Origin: Ischnura elegans | Lineage: Eukaryota; Arthropoda; Insecta; Odonata; Coenagrionidae | Direction: 5' to 3' | Length of the DNA: 64,000 nt | NCBI RefSeq assembly: GCF_921293095.1 | Contig: NC_060257.1 | Coordinates: forward strand, 88,773,449 to 88,837,448 | Shown here: positions 11,757 through 22,338 of the stretch, piece after piece | Layout: each line of letters begins with the position of its first letter | Position numbering within the stretch: position 1 is the stretch's first letter | Notes under the pieces: generated by a model | What the model was told of the DNA's origin: nothing | What the model saw: only the letters and a program-made list of their open reading frames with translations | Databases searched by the model: none | Translations under genes and position numbers: made by a program

Positions 11757-11854
11757 AAACCTGGTGCCAGCATTGTCCTATCCTTGACGCAAGGCAAAAT
11801 GAGGGCCATGGCTGAACATCCCATTTGACGGATGGAGTACTGCACTTAAAGTGC

Positions 11855-12005
11855 CCTCCACAAAGCAATCAAGCTCGGGTCTCTGAAACATATGTATCTG
11901 CCACCATCAGGGTTTGAACCTGTATCTACAGGGTGGGAAGCTAACACTCTTGCCACCACACCAAACTGATGCTCACAACAACCCCTCCTCAACACATTTG
12001 AAGAG
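11855..12005 (-). mobile_element. tRNA-derived SINE (minus strand)
   Basis: Read on the minus strand this contains an A-box-like TGGCAAGAGTG and a perfect pol III B box GGTTCAAACCC (11,909-11,919 on the plus strand), about 30 bases apart, followed by GATGGTGGCAGATACA. The arrangement is that of a tRNA head. The flanking stems are not good enough for a working tRNA gene, so I call a SINE or tRNA relic. It lies in the intron between exons 9 and 10. Confidence 0.6.
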
Positions 12006-12412
12006 AAATTTAATTTGATGCTAACCCTAAAAATATACATTCTTTTAACTGCTTGTCGTAGGTGATACCTACCCATTATATTGATGAAATGTATTTATAA
12101 TTGTAATGAACCTTCTGAATGTTTCGGCAGCCTCAGATTACAGCTTAATTGACAACTTAACTGGCATAGAAACACAAAAAACACAGTTGGCTTCACTATT
12201 ATGCACTACAACCCCCTCCAGAAGCCTCTATGATCTATTGGCGCCGGGAGGGGTAAGAACACTGTGCATAGTCTCCCAATTTCCCAATTTGACCGTCGAA
12301 ATTTCCAGATCGAGTTTACCTAATTTCCTTTCCTGACTTGATATGGAATAAAACCCAATAAGAGTGACTATCCCTTATACATAGCTACACTGTGAATAGA
12401 GTAATAATTGAC

Positions 12413-12608
12413 CTGAGTGCTTTGGAGGATGCCGATGGTGATGGTGGTGGTGATGGGAATGGCTGCTTGAGGTGGCACATGGGTTCACGTTGCACTCTTG
12501 TTGCGAGGTTGGCCTTTGGTGCGCGTTGCAGCCGAGGGCTGGGTTCTGGCTGCTGTCGAGGCATTTCACCTCTCGCGACTGCTCTCCAGTCCCACAACTT
12601 CTGGAACA
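12413..12608 (-). CDS. ADAMTS-like protein, exon 9: sixth TSR and His-rich linker
   Basis: After acceptor TTCTTGTTCCAG the exon reads in phase 0: CSRSCGTGEQSREVKC, then LDSSQNPALGC, and a TSR end QQECNVNPC. It continues as a linker with seven consecutive histidines (SHSHHHHHHHRH) and ends CACTCAG in phase 1, matching exon 10. With the upstream WYMTEWTQ of exon 8 this makes a full TSR (residues ~500-550). CSRSCG fits the C-x-x-S/T-C-G site for O-fucose by POFUT2. The donor is GTCAAT, a weak site; it was chosen because the phase fits and no better in-phase donor was seen before the stop at 12,375. Confidence 0.85.
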
Positions 12609-12669
12609 CTGGAACAAGAATAAAACAAAAATCTAGACTCACAATTGATCACAGATTGATGACATAACT

Positions 12670-13490
12670 GTCAAGGGGGAATGGAAGGATATATTAATAG
12701 GAAGGACATCAATAGGACAGATGAAGAAGGATGTAGGGAAGATTAGTGTAAGAGAGGTAAAAGAATATGGAGAAATGAAGGGTGCAGTATGTAGACCAAT
12801 CTTAGGATTGCAACACCATGCAATTCACTTTAATCACATCTAAAAAATATACATTTGAGGCAATACTGTGATGAAAATTTCAAATGCAGACGTAAGTTTA
12901 CAATGGAGTGATCTATGTTCCCTAAAACAGTAAGAAATGAGAAATTGAGAGGGAGTGTTGCGATGAGAATGTTGTTGCCTAAAATGTTCATCACATTTTG
13001 CTTGCGGTGGAGCTGTGAAACTAAAGAGACCTGTATTTTTCCATTTTTCTATCCGTCACCTGTTTCTCCAGCTGCTTCACAGCTATGGCCTCAGCCACAA
13101 GCTTCACTTGGTCCATCATTGGTCAGCAATCCAAGCTGTTCTTTACACTATAGAAGCATCTCACTCAATGTGTCTTCTCCCTCACTTACTAATTGCAACC
13201 ATTGAATTACAACGGACTGAACAACTTCATTCATGACAATGAAAGAGTTTTGCAATAAAAGATACAGTGTCCGGTGTGATACGGTGGAAATCTTTGATAT
13301 TCAGCTTATTTAAACCACTTGTCTGTTTCCACACACTTTTATTTACACCGACCATGGTTTCGGCAACACTCTGTTTTGCAACACCCCAAGAGTATATATG
13401 TAAAGGTCATTTAGGTGAATTTAGCCTAGCAGTAAAAGTCTTGAGCATGTTTAATTGATGGTATAGTTAGAGAAATACCCCACACACTCT
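12670..13490. other. Intron sequence, no element recognised
   Basis: No coding frame, splice-bounded exon or repeat with a partner elsewhere in the window was found. A stretch near 13,350 (CCGACCATGGTTTCGG) has a palindromic look but nothing further supports a call. Confidence 0.5.
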
Positions 13491-13493
13491 ATA

Positions 13494-14590
13494 CAGACTG
13501 TCCCAAAGGTCGTGTGTCATTTTTAACCTCTAATTTTAGTGACTTTGCATCGAGCAATATTCATGAAAATAGGCATACTTATGGGGAAAGGTCCTAATTT
13601 TTGTTGAGTGTAAGCAAAATTTTAAAATTTTGACCTTTAGGATATTTAGGGAAATGAATAATCAACTACGGGGGTGAAACATGAAACTAAGAGGGTAAGG
13701 GAGGCTTGAAGGATCTAAGGTTTTCCCGGCGAATAGACTGAAGGAATAGTTCTTGGGTTTCCAGCCGGGTCCAAGGGGTTTTCAGCACTGACGTTTCGAG
13801 GGCGAAATCTGCCATCGTTTTCAGGGTGAATGGTGAATTTTTCACCCGGAAGACGATGGCAGACTTCGCCCTCAAACGTCGGTGCTGAAAAATCCTTGGA
13901 CCCGGCTGGAAACCGGAGAACTCTTCCTCCAGTAAGGGAGGGTTGTCGCAAAAAGCCAGTGTACTACACCACTCACTTGCTCACCCTTCAAAACCTTTGA
14001 TTGGCGAAATTAGTTTCCCTGGTATTTTAAAACATACCTCTATGACCTTTGACCCCCATTATCACCCTCGGAGATCAAAAAATCAACAACACGGATCTAC
14101 TAACTTTGACTCTATCACTTAGGCACCCTTCAAAACCTATGGTTCCACACGTTGGTTGCCATGATGGCCCAATGTTTACCTCTATGACCTTTGACCTCCG
14201 TATTAGCCTTGGAGGTCAGTTAGTGGATAATATGGATAATATGTAGGACAATACCATTGACTTGGGCACCCTTTAAATCCCATGGATTGACACCTTTGTT
14301 GGTATGCTATTCTTTTTGCCACCCTAATGACCTTGATTGTGACCGTACTAGAACAACGGTTGAATTTTCGTAAATAAAAGTATTATTTTCGGTTTCCTCA
14401 TGTCCAAACCTAAGAATTGACATCTTGGTCAATGAAATTCAGACATTTTTATATCTCTATTTCTTTAACATTGAAACCCCATAAGGCAAATTCAAATTTT
14501 TTTTTGGGCCATCATTGTGAGGTCAAAAGGTCAAAATTGTAAAATTTTGCTTACACTCAACAAAACTTAGGACCTTTCCCCATTAATATT
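13494..14590. mobile_element. TACAGACTGTCCC foldback element, copy A (right end truncated)
   Basis: It starts TA-CAGACTGTCCCAAAGGTCG. The segment 13,566-13,640 recurs inverted at about 14,520-14,585 (CAAAATTTTGCTTACACTCA, TTAGGACCTTTCCCC), and 14,233-14,540 matches 56,069-56,352 closely. Copy B at 56,069-56,498 keeps the opposite end with the same terminal CAGACTGTCCCAA. Together they show long inverted ends and TA termini. Copy A lost its right tip. A separate foldback element is inserted at 13,709-13,931. Confidence 0.75.
13709..13931. mobile_element. Foldback insertion with 14-bp target duplication, copy 1
   Basis: Arms of ~85 bp (GTTTCCAGCCGGGTCCAAGG, CAGCACTGACGTTTCGAGGG, CGAAATCTGCCATCG and their reverse complement) face each other around 13,833. 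The insertion is flanked by GTAAGGGAGGCTTG (13,695-13,708) and GTAAGGGAGGGTTG (13,932-13,945), a 14-bp duplication with one difference. A long duplication without terminal A-tail fits a retroelement end, such as Penelope-like, better than a cut-and-paste transposon. Each arm carries a CTGAAAAC/CTGAAGAC ... CGAAACGTC-type motif, as in the element at 49,291-49,494. Confidence 0.75.
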
Positions 14591-16905
14591 TCCCATTAAA
14601 ATTTTTTTAAATTTTATTTTTCAACTAATAACATTTATTGCTTGTTATACTGTGATATATACAGTCGGATCCAGATGTAATGTCTTCGCATTTAACGTTT
14701 TTCCGCATTTAGTGTTTATTTTTTGGGGTCCCGATTCATTCCCTATTAGGACAATGTAAAAGTTATCCGTATTTAGTGTTTCCGCATTTTGCGTTTTTCC
14801 GCATTTATGGTAGTAAAAATTTTTCCCGCGCAAGATTTTTTTGCCCGATTTAACGTTTTTTCATGACGGCTCATGCAAATGATTATCCAAATCTTCGAAT
14901 TTCTGCTCATCAACAAGAAGAGTCTCATGAAAGTTTACCAAGAGTCAAAAGAATCTATCGGGGAACGCTTCTTCAACTGCGTTCTTCCGCGAATGCAGCG
15001 CTGGGACCTTCAACTCGCAACCTGGGTGATTTGTCTTCTCGTAATGTTTCGCTCCCCTTCTGATCCAAACACCAGACACTTTTTGTATCAGATCCGATCT
15101 AATGGAGCTAAGTCATACCTTGATAACCTCGAACTACCTTATCCTTCACTTCGTGAACTTCGATGATACGTGACGACTGATGACACGAGTTATCCTCCAA
15201 GGGCCGCTACAATGATGGTTTCCTCGTAATGTTTTCAATTGACGGCTTATGCCCCTTTCAACTGTATTCTCTACGGGCAGTCCATTGTTAGCCCAATATT
15301 TTTCCAGTCGGCTACTTTCTCTTTTCAAAAGAAAACTTTTCTTTCACTAGAAGATTCTTTTTATAATCCATTCCAAGGTCAGTTTCCACGGAGGAACAGC
15401 GAAAGAACCGAGGAAGTGTTTCCCCTGTCATGATCGTGAGTGAGAAAATTCTTTCCCTACGGAGCAACATTCTTTTACAACGTAATTTAGATATCCCGTA
15501 GTCCATTTACTGACATGCGGCTGGTTGATATCGCTGCTGATTCAAAGGTATTTATCTGGTGCTATTTTAAGTCAAAAGAGAATGACAATCGGGATTTTGA
15601 CGAACTATCATGGTCCATGACTCTAAATAAATCGCTCATGCTGGAAAAAGTCACCGCATTATCACGGTAAAATAGATGAGCGTGGAAAAATACGAAAATC
15701 CAGCAGGAATCCCTTGGTGGTTGACTGCGACATCATAACTCGGACGAAATTGCCAAACTCCAGAGGCACTGAAAAATTTTCAGATGAAATCCAGTTCTGT
15801 TGAAGATTAAACTTTTTCGCTTAGCAGAGTTTAGCTAATCGTTATTCAAGGTCCAACCAAATTTTATTAAAAGCTACGGAGAAACATGGTGAGTCGGAGT
15901 TAAAGTGATCACCGCGCCGCGTAAGCAACTTCTCCCGGCTCCATTCGACCTGCATGAGACCGCGGATATATGACAACGAATCTGGTGATATCATCAAGTT
16001 GAATCACCATCAACTTGTACGCATACCAGAAAAAAGATTCTCCTTTTTTGGATGACCTCGAAATCCAAAATGTGCGGAGGCTTTTTAAAGGCTCACAAAT
16101 CGCTCATTTCGCCGAGGCAACAGAAAACGTTAAATTGGCAAAATTCCTGTAAACATCCCTTTTCCTAGATATTCGGTAGTTTAGAATTTGGGATTAGCGA
16201 TCTTCCGCTGTCCCTTTATTTCACTCATCTTTATTGATGCAATGACGATTTTTCGAGTATCTACTTACACCTTTTTTTATTATATTAGAAATGCTATAGT
16301 CACCTACATGTCACTTTTACAGAAAAAATTTTAAAATTTCTTCGAAGCCACTGAAATATGAGTAAAAGGGAATCACTAATTTCCATAATAATATTCCGTG
16401 TGGGAATACTCTTAAGTTGATGAATGTTATAATTTTCTTAAAATATTTCATTAAAACAATTATCATCCTCTCATTACTTATTTTTACTACCCATTTTTTT
16501 AGCTGATTCCTGAAAAGTATTATCCAACCTTAATTGGGCGAAGAACATTTTCTCAATGAATTTGTTGCTGCATTTAGCACCTTTTAGTTACTTAAAATAC
16601 TATTATTTATTCATAGAAAGCCATTCAAATCATTACAGACCCTAAAACCTGAAAAAAATGGCAGGTCCTCATTTAGTGTTTTTCTGCATTTAGTGTTTTA
16701 AATTTTGTCCCCGCTGAAAAACCTTAAATCAGGATTCTACTGTATATGCATAGGTACCTAAACATGCAATATTTTCACTTTGCAACTTTTGCAATTCTAC
16801 CTCCTCATTGAATATGTCTGTGTTTTTTTTTATAAAAATATATTTCCTATTTATTATTAATTATTTCAAATTAAACATATTTAATTTAAATTTCATCTGA
16901 TTTTT
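14591..16905. repeat. AT-rich repeat, split by a Tigger-like insertion
   Basis: Left part 14,600-14,659 (TTTTATTTTTCAACTAATAA, CATTTATTGCTTG) and right part 16,742-16,905 (AACATGCAATATTTTCACTT, CTACCTCCTCATTG, TTAAACATATTTAATTTAAA) are contiguous in the related copy at 29,808-30,022. The copy there is in effect the empty site, so the intervening 2.08 kb is a later insertion. Confidence 0.8.
14660..16741. mobile_element. Tigger/pogo-like element with CAGT(C/A)G(G/A)ATCC ends
   Basis: The termini are TA-CAGTCGGATCC (left) and GGATTCTACTG-TA (right), so the inverted ends share CAGTNGNATCC and TA is duplicated. CGCATTTAACG / CGCATTTAGTG motifs repeat inside the left end, and CATTTAGTGTTTTTCTGCAT near the right. 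The interior (14,860-16,200) has short open frames, e.g. 14,873-15,166, whose translation I do not recognise; no transposase motif was found. Comparison with 29,808-30,022 gives the exact insertion point. Confidence 0.75.
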
Positions 16906-17059
16906 TATAATTTAACCAGTCCATGCACTGAAGACCCCTAATTATTCTGCTTATTATCACAGCACCCAAAATCTGGCAGAATACCATATCCGGCATTGCT
17001 CAAAAGTGCCAATGGAGCCAGAAATTGAGGTACTAAAGTACAAGTGAAATGAATCTCAC

Positions 17060-17365
17060 CTGTGTCCATTCAGTCATGTACCATTCTGGAGCGCAGTGGG
17101 GGAGGGAGGCATTATATCCCCCTGCTTCTTCATCGTTATTCCACAAGTCCGACGTCTCGTGCTCATATTCCTCACGTTGATCAGGGCGGCTGTTGAGGTT
17201 ATTACACTTTCTTGAGCTGACAGGCCTCTCACTCAATGAGCAGTTTGTCTCCCCCACCACTTCAAACTTTCCGTCTGATGCTGCGATGCAGATCACATCT
17301 CTAGTCTGAGTTGCCATGGACTCTGATCCCTTGTTCTCCTCCAAACAGCTAGCGCTTGCCGTACA
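17060..17365 (-). CDS. ADAMTS-like protein, exon 8: atypical fifth TSR with long insert
   Basis: Bounded by acceptor TTCATTCCAG and donor CAG|GTGAGA, phase 0 at both ends, 102 codons (residues 405-506). It starts CTASASCLEENKGSES, continues TQTRDVICIAASDG, ETNCSLSERPVSSRKC, then a hydrophilic stretch rich in E, D and N (REEYEHETSDLWNNDEEAGG), NASLPHCAPE, and ends WYMTEWTQ, the Trp motif of the next TSR. The usual CSxxCG start is replaced by CTASASC, so the O-fucose consensus is lost. NAS is a possible N-glycosylation site. Cysteine spacing still suggests a TSR. The odd sequence may be lineage-specific. Confidence 0.85.
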
Positions 17366-17973
17366 CTGGAATGAATGCATAATGAATTTCATCAAGTCAA
17401 AAAAGAATGCCATGCAATGTGGGGATGGCAAAATTACTTAGTGTGGCAGGTATATTCAATGTCTAATGAATATGACAACCATATTAGTACCCAGATGAAG
17501 CATATTAATTTCTATATTAATAGATAACCTACCCAAAATTCTCAAGTACATATAACGTGTGCATTATTCACAGTTTTTTGGTAAAATTTTGGGAGATATT
17601 TGGTGTGTGCTATGCATAGGAATTGCTAGGAAGTTTGGCACTCAATAAAAATTATTTATAAGGATTCTTTAAGGATAACTTAAATCTTGGGAATTTCTAT
17701 AGTTCCAATTTCAGTAGTCAGGTTCTGCAGGTGTCCTGTGCATAATGTATGACTGTGCGATGTAATTGGGAATTTAGGATAAATGATTTTCAACTAATTT
17801 TTACTAGAGATGGGTCGAATAGCAGATTTCTCAAACTCGAATATCGAATTCGAATATTAAATCATTGCTCGAATATTCGAATACCTTGAATACTAGAATT
17901 TCGCAAAGCATATTAAATGAACGTTTTTTCTTTTATTTCCCTTAATGAATGTATAAATAAAAAGGTACATATA

Positions 17974-18104
17974 CAGTGGAACCTCGATCTATCGTTTTTA
18001 AGATGGGACGAAAAAAAAATGAATGCGAGAATGTTTGACTAGGTTGCCTATGCAGCAGGAAACCCAGGATTTTGGCGAGTAATTGAGATTTCCTTTAAAG
18101 GATT
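17974..18104 (+). mobile_element. Tigger left-end fragment
   Basis: TA followed by CAGTGGAACCTCGATCTATC, the same terminal type as 21,710 (CAGTGCAACCTCGATATAAC) and 44,534. Only the left ~130 bp are recognisable before the target duplication of the nested hAT element; the right end was not found. Confidence 0.6.
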
Positions 18105-18112
18105 CAAACCGG

Positions 18113-18846
18113 CAGAGATGGGCAATATCGAAAATACTTGTATTTGAAATACGTATTTTCGATACTTTTGTAGTTTGTAATTTGTATCGGAAATACATTT
18201 TCTGAGAGTATTTTGTATTTTGTAACGAAAATACATCTAAAGAGTAGTTTGTATTTTTAAAATACATTCAAAATCAAATACATGTTATGTTTTTGTGCAT
18301 AATTAGAAAGAGCGTGCGACGAGATGGCAGGGATCCCGAATGAGTCGGTATTACTCTGCCATCTATGGGACAATAAATTGCCCCTTAATTTACTTCTGTA
18401 ACACACGTAGGCACTTGCAAAACGTAGTTGCGTGTGGAGTAGTTTGCGAAACGAAGTTGTGCATTGAGTAATTTGTGGAGGGGACTTGTAGAATCTGATG
18501 CTGTTCCAAAAGGTGCAAGAGGCATTTTTCTTCATTTTATTTAAGACATTTTGCCAAGGATAATGATATAATTGCCAGTTTCCTATAAATACGTTGTAAG
18601 AATGTTTGAGCCTCTCATTCTAAAAATAGTTCATATTTGAATTGATTTGAATTTTTTATTAAGTAAGAACTTCGGTGAAGGTATTTATTTTGTGTTTTAA
18701 TAGAGTATTTTGAAATTACATTTGTGTTTAGTATCGAAAACACAATTTTTAGAAGTAGTTTGTATTTTGTATTTCAAATACAGATTTTAATAGTAATTTG
18801 TATTTTGTATCTAAAATACATTTGACATGTATTTTGCCCATCTCTG
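18113..18846. mobile_element. Nested hAT element 2 (734 bp, non-autonomous)
   Basis: The ends are CAGAGATGGGCAA and inverted TTTGCCCATCTCTG, flanked by a perfect 8-bp duplication CAAACCGG (18,105-18,112; 18,847-18,854). Both subterminal parts are filled with variants of TTTGTATTTTGAAATACA facing inward. No transposase coding is seen. It interrupts the sequence joining the Tigger end and the truncated MITE-A copy. Confidence 0.9.
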
Positions 18847-18858
18847 CAAACCGGAATA

Positions 18859-19086
18859 GGGTGGTTTCCTTTATCAAAGAAAACGAAAGGCATTGATTGC
18901 GATTCATTACCCATCATTACTGTATTCATAATATACAAATTATTTGGTTTTTAAAAATACCAGTTTTAGACGAATGGCAATGGTCCATTTTTATCCTCAT
19001 TTGAAAACGGCCAGATTGGCGCCCATGCGATGCCACTCCACGTGACGTCACAGGGACCTAGTTTCTATACGAGTAGATAGGAGTTA
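18859..19086 (-). mobile_element. MITE family A, truncated copy
   Basis: Begins TA-GGGTGGTTTCC and matches about the first 230 bp of the 19,183-19,840 copy (GGCATTGATTGCGATTC, CATAATATACAAATTATTTGG, CACTCCACGTGACGTCACAG). It stops after GAGTAGATAGGAGTT. Same orientation as its neighbour ~100 bp away. Confidence 0.8.
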
Positions 19087-19182
19087 TAGGGTAGTTGGTC
19101 TCCCGGGATTCTAACCCAACCAGCGGCATTGGTTCGTGGTCAGCTCATGATTTGCTTATTTGTATGAGCCACTTGGATAATA

Positions 19183-19840
19183 GGGTAGTTCCCTTCATTA
19201 AAGAAACGAAAGGCATTGATTGCGATTCGTTACCCACCATTAGCGTATTCATAATATACAAATTATTTGGTTTTAGAATTCCCAGTTCAGACGAATGTTA
19301 GTGGTCAATTTTATCCTCATTTGAAAAAGGCCAGATTGGCACCAATACAATGCCACTCCACGCGACGTCACAGGGACCTAGTTTCTATAAGAGTAGATAG
19401 GAGTTTTGCATCGTCTGAGATTACCAATGCATGCATGAGGCGCAGAGCCTCGGGAAACATGTCTTAATAATCACTTATTAAAACTGGCTAAGGTCGGAAA
19501 GTTTTCTTCGTTTGATAAGGTATTAATAATCCTTATTTAAGCCAAGCGCTACCAGCTAGCAGGGTACTCGGCTACCCGCTAGCAGCCTGCGTCGTATCAG
19601 CGCTCAAGCCTCCCTCAAGGTCACCTCACAGGGTGGCAGCGGGAACAAGAAATACGTCACATGGAGAGATTCCCCGGCATTCATACTTACCCGTCGCGTT
19701 TTCGCGCGCTTGAATATTTTCACTTTTCATTTAATCGCGAAAAATAGATAACGTCATTTAAAAATCTAAATGTATGAAATACGTACTCCAGGAGTAATAA
19801 TCTTTCGATTTAGGCAATAAAAAATAAGAGGAAACCACCC
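19183..19840 (-). mobile_element. MITE family A, copy 2 (658 bp)
   Basis: Complete reverse-orientation copy, TA-GGGTAGTTCCC to GGAAACCACCC-TA, sharing ordered motifs with the copies at 10,565 and 30,682, including the GCTAGCAGGGTA... GCTAGCAGCCTGCG part and CTCCAGGAGTAATAATCTTT. Non-autonomous. Confidence 0.85.
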
Positions 19841-19849
19841 TATTTAGCT

Positions 19850-21400
19850 GATTAATGGAATATTTTAATTCTATGGAAACAATTTGGGCTTATAATTGAT
19901 TCAACTAACATCTCTTTCAAATATCCTAAGGGGACACACCACCTCGCCAAAAAATGATTGCATGCTATCTCGGCTTTTACACTGCTACGATGGATTTCTG
20001 TCTGATGTATATGTTCTTATCTATCAAATGCCATTTCAGCGGCACGCCGATCTGATACTCGGCTTCATCAAGCTTCTTATTTTCAACTGGTAGCTCGCTT
20101 TACCCTCACTCCTACTGTCAAGTGCTTGAGGATAATCCGAGGCGTTTTGCAAAATACACACGCTTCTCCACCGGATTTTCTTCAATTATTTTCAGTCCAT
20201 CTTTGGAAGTTCATACAAGATAAGCAGATGAATTCGAATTGCTAGCAGGGAGAAACCAAATATCTTGAGAAAATATCCCTTCCTCTGTGACAATAAAGAT
20301 TTACAGCATAACTCGTAAATTGTAACTTGATACATGTTTCCGAAAAAAATACCATATCAAAGTCCGAGAAGCTCAATTGCAAGGATATTGAGTTTCTTCG
20401 GAATGCTAAGTCTCTGTCGTATTTTGACATTTATTTCTTTGAGTAAAATGCTTAAATAAAGTCAGAAATGCATCGCGTTTGGTCTTATTCTTCTTTAAAT
20501 GACGCGCACATCACTAATATTTCAATCCAATAAAGGTGTAATATCAATTGACGAAAGTTATTGTTGGGCACCTTTTGTGCTAATAGATGACTCATGCATC
20601 GGTTGACCTCCAGAAATGGGGAACTTCGAAGCAGGAAAGCAGAAAAAGGTCAGTGGGGGAGAAAGAACCCTAGTAGCAATGGATATCCATACAATATCCA
20701 TAGATGGTTATACATATCCAATAAGCATTATATCTAAAAGTAATATTGTATGGATATTGTGAGGATATTGATGTGTGCTGGCTTTTTGAAAAAGCATAAT
20801 ATCTAAAAGTAATATTGTGTGGATATTGTAATGATGTTAATTTACTATTGATTTTTGGATATTAGTGGGAATGTAGATATTTCTTTAATTCCATTTGAAC
20901 ATGCGTGAACATAATTAATTAATGCAATGTACACCAGGGGTGCAGCCAGGAATCAAGATTAGGGCTGTTTTAGGCACAACTAACACTGGGGGTTCTGAGG
21001 GTGTGGAATACCTGCTACGGTAAGCGGGTATTTCATTCTTTAAAGAAGGGGGAAACATGATTCTTTTATTCTCCTGTAACTTGATATTTCCTTTTGAAGC
21101 TTTTGATTCATGGTCTTTGTAAAAGGAACCATGCGGGAGCTGGGCCCTTTTGTTTGATTTCGGAGAGGAGGAAAGCGTCGTAGGAGGGGCCGAGGGCTGA
21201 TGAATGGAGGGGGTAGTGGATTTTGGGAATTGTGCTACGTAGTTACTATCCCACGGCACAGAGGTTCTCCTGGCGGGGGGAATCGGGGATTTTCTGATTT
21301 TTTCACCCGATCATTTTCGGTTCCCCGCATCAAACTCTTTTCACCGCTCTAATCCCCGAATTTGATGTAATTCGTCAACTTGCCTACAATGACGCTGCGT
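19850..21400. other. Unassigned DNA inside the hAT element
   Basis: No gene is recognised. A short direct repeat is present: GCATTATATCTAAAAGTAAT (20,727) recurs as GCATAATATCTAAAAGTAAT (20,797), each followed by ATTGT(A/G)TGGATATTG. Several GGATATCCATA-like palindromes stand near 20,690-20,730. A minus-strand open frame at 20,915-21,259 has no recognised domain and is probably chance. Confidence 0.45.
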
Positions 21401-21709
21401 GCACTAAACGACTACAGTTCTCTACATTTTTCTGATTCAACTAACAACGACGTGCATGCGACAGTGTATGGCGCAAAATTCAAAGTATTCAAGGTATTCG
21501 AGACGGTACCTTTAGCATAACTATTCAAGACCTCGAATATCGAATACTTTCTAGTATTCGAGGTATTCGAGTATTAGCGGATACTATTCGCACATCTCTA
21601 ATTTTTACATAACATTGATTTTTGATTGGTTAGGTTTGCTGCTGGTTGATAGCATTTTATGAAACCATGAATCAGATATTTTATGAAACCCTGAATATGC
21701 AGCTATATA

Positions 21710-22291
21710 CAGTGCAACCTCGATATAACGACACCCCACGGTGCACTAATAAACACTCGTTATAGCGAATTATCGCTTTACCGGAGGTGGAGCAAATAAT
21801 AGCCAATATACCTGTTGCGAACAGATATACAGGAACAGGAGTGGTGCGGCGACAGATAAACATCTATCTGATAAACGTAAGCATAAATCCAGGCGAAAGG
21901 CGATGTTTATTTGCATCACTAAATTTCCTTACTCAAATAACGACTAACTATTCAAACAATTTATAAGCGCCGCACTGAATAAAAATCATGCAAAGCATTG
22001 TTTCGTCAATCATTATATTTATCGAACGACAGTTTACCACATAAATTTGAGACTGAGCACTCCATTAACTTCATTCCTAACGGATCGCTAGCAATTACAG
22101 AGGTTAAGGAGTCTTGATGAAAGTCTTCCGGCGGTGAAACCCTCGCTATGGCGAGAGCCAACGCCATAGTGTCTCGTAAAAACGAATTTTTTGACATGCT
22201 TATTATAGGGTCAATTGGCGGTGCATCGGCTATCCCTCGTAATAGCGGGGGTGTCGCTATAGCCCGTACTCGCTTTAACGAGGTTCCACTG
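21710..22291. mobile_element. Tigger-type MITE (582 bp)
   Basis: TA-CAGTGCAACCTCGATATAAC on the left and CGCTTTAACGAGGTTCCACTG-TA on the right form inverted ends with TA duplication. The right 270 bp is closely related to 45,500-45,780 in the larger element at 44,534, so this is a deletion derivative of that family. The open frames are not complete transposase. Confidence 0.88.
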
Positions 22292-22338
22292 TAGTATACT
22301 CGAAAATTTAGGGTAAATATTTTTCCATATGTCAAAGG

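Larger units (their letters stand above)
17805..21600. mobile_element. hAT element with 8-bp target duplication, holding nested insertions
   Basis: The ends are TAGAGATGGGTCGAATAG and, inverted, TAGAGATGTGCGAATAGT. Both flanks carry ATTTTTAC (17,797-17,804 and 21,601-21,608), a perfect 8-bp duplication typical of hAT. Subterminal regions are rich in CGAATATTCGA-type motifs. Within it lie a Tigger end (17,974), a second hAT element (18,113-18,846), two MITE-A copies, and 1.7 kb of otherwise unassigned DNA (19,850-21,400). No hAT transposase motif was found. Confidence 0.85.

Noticed and set aside
11870..11990. Functional tRNA gene
   Set aside because: A and B boxes are present but acceptor and anticodon stems do not pair well; called SINE or relic.
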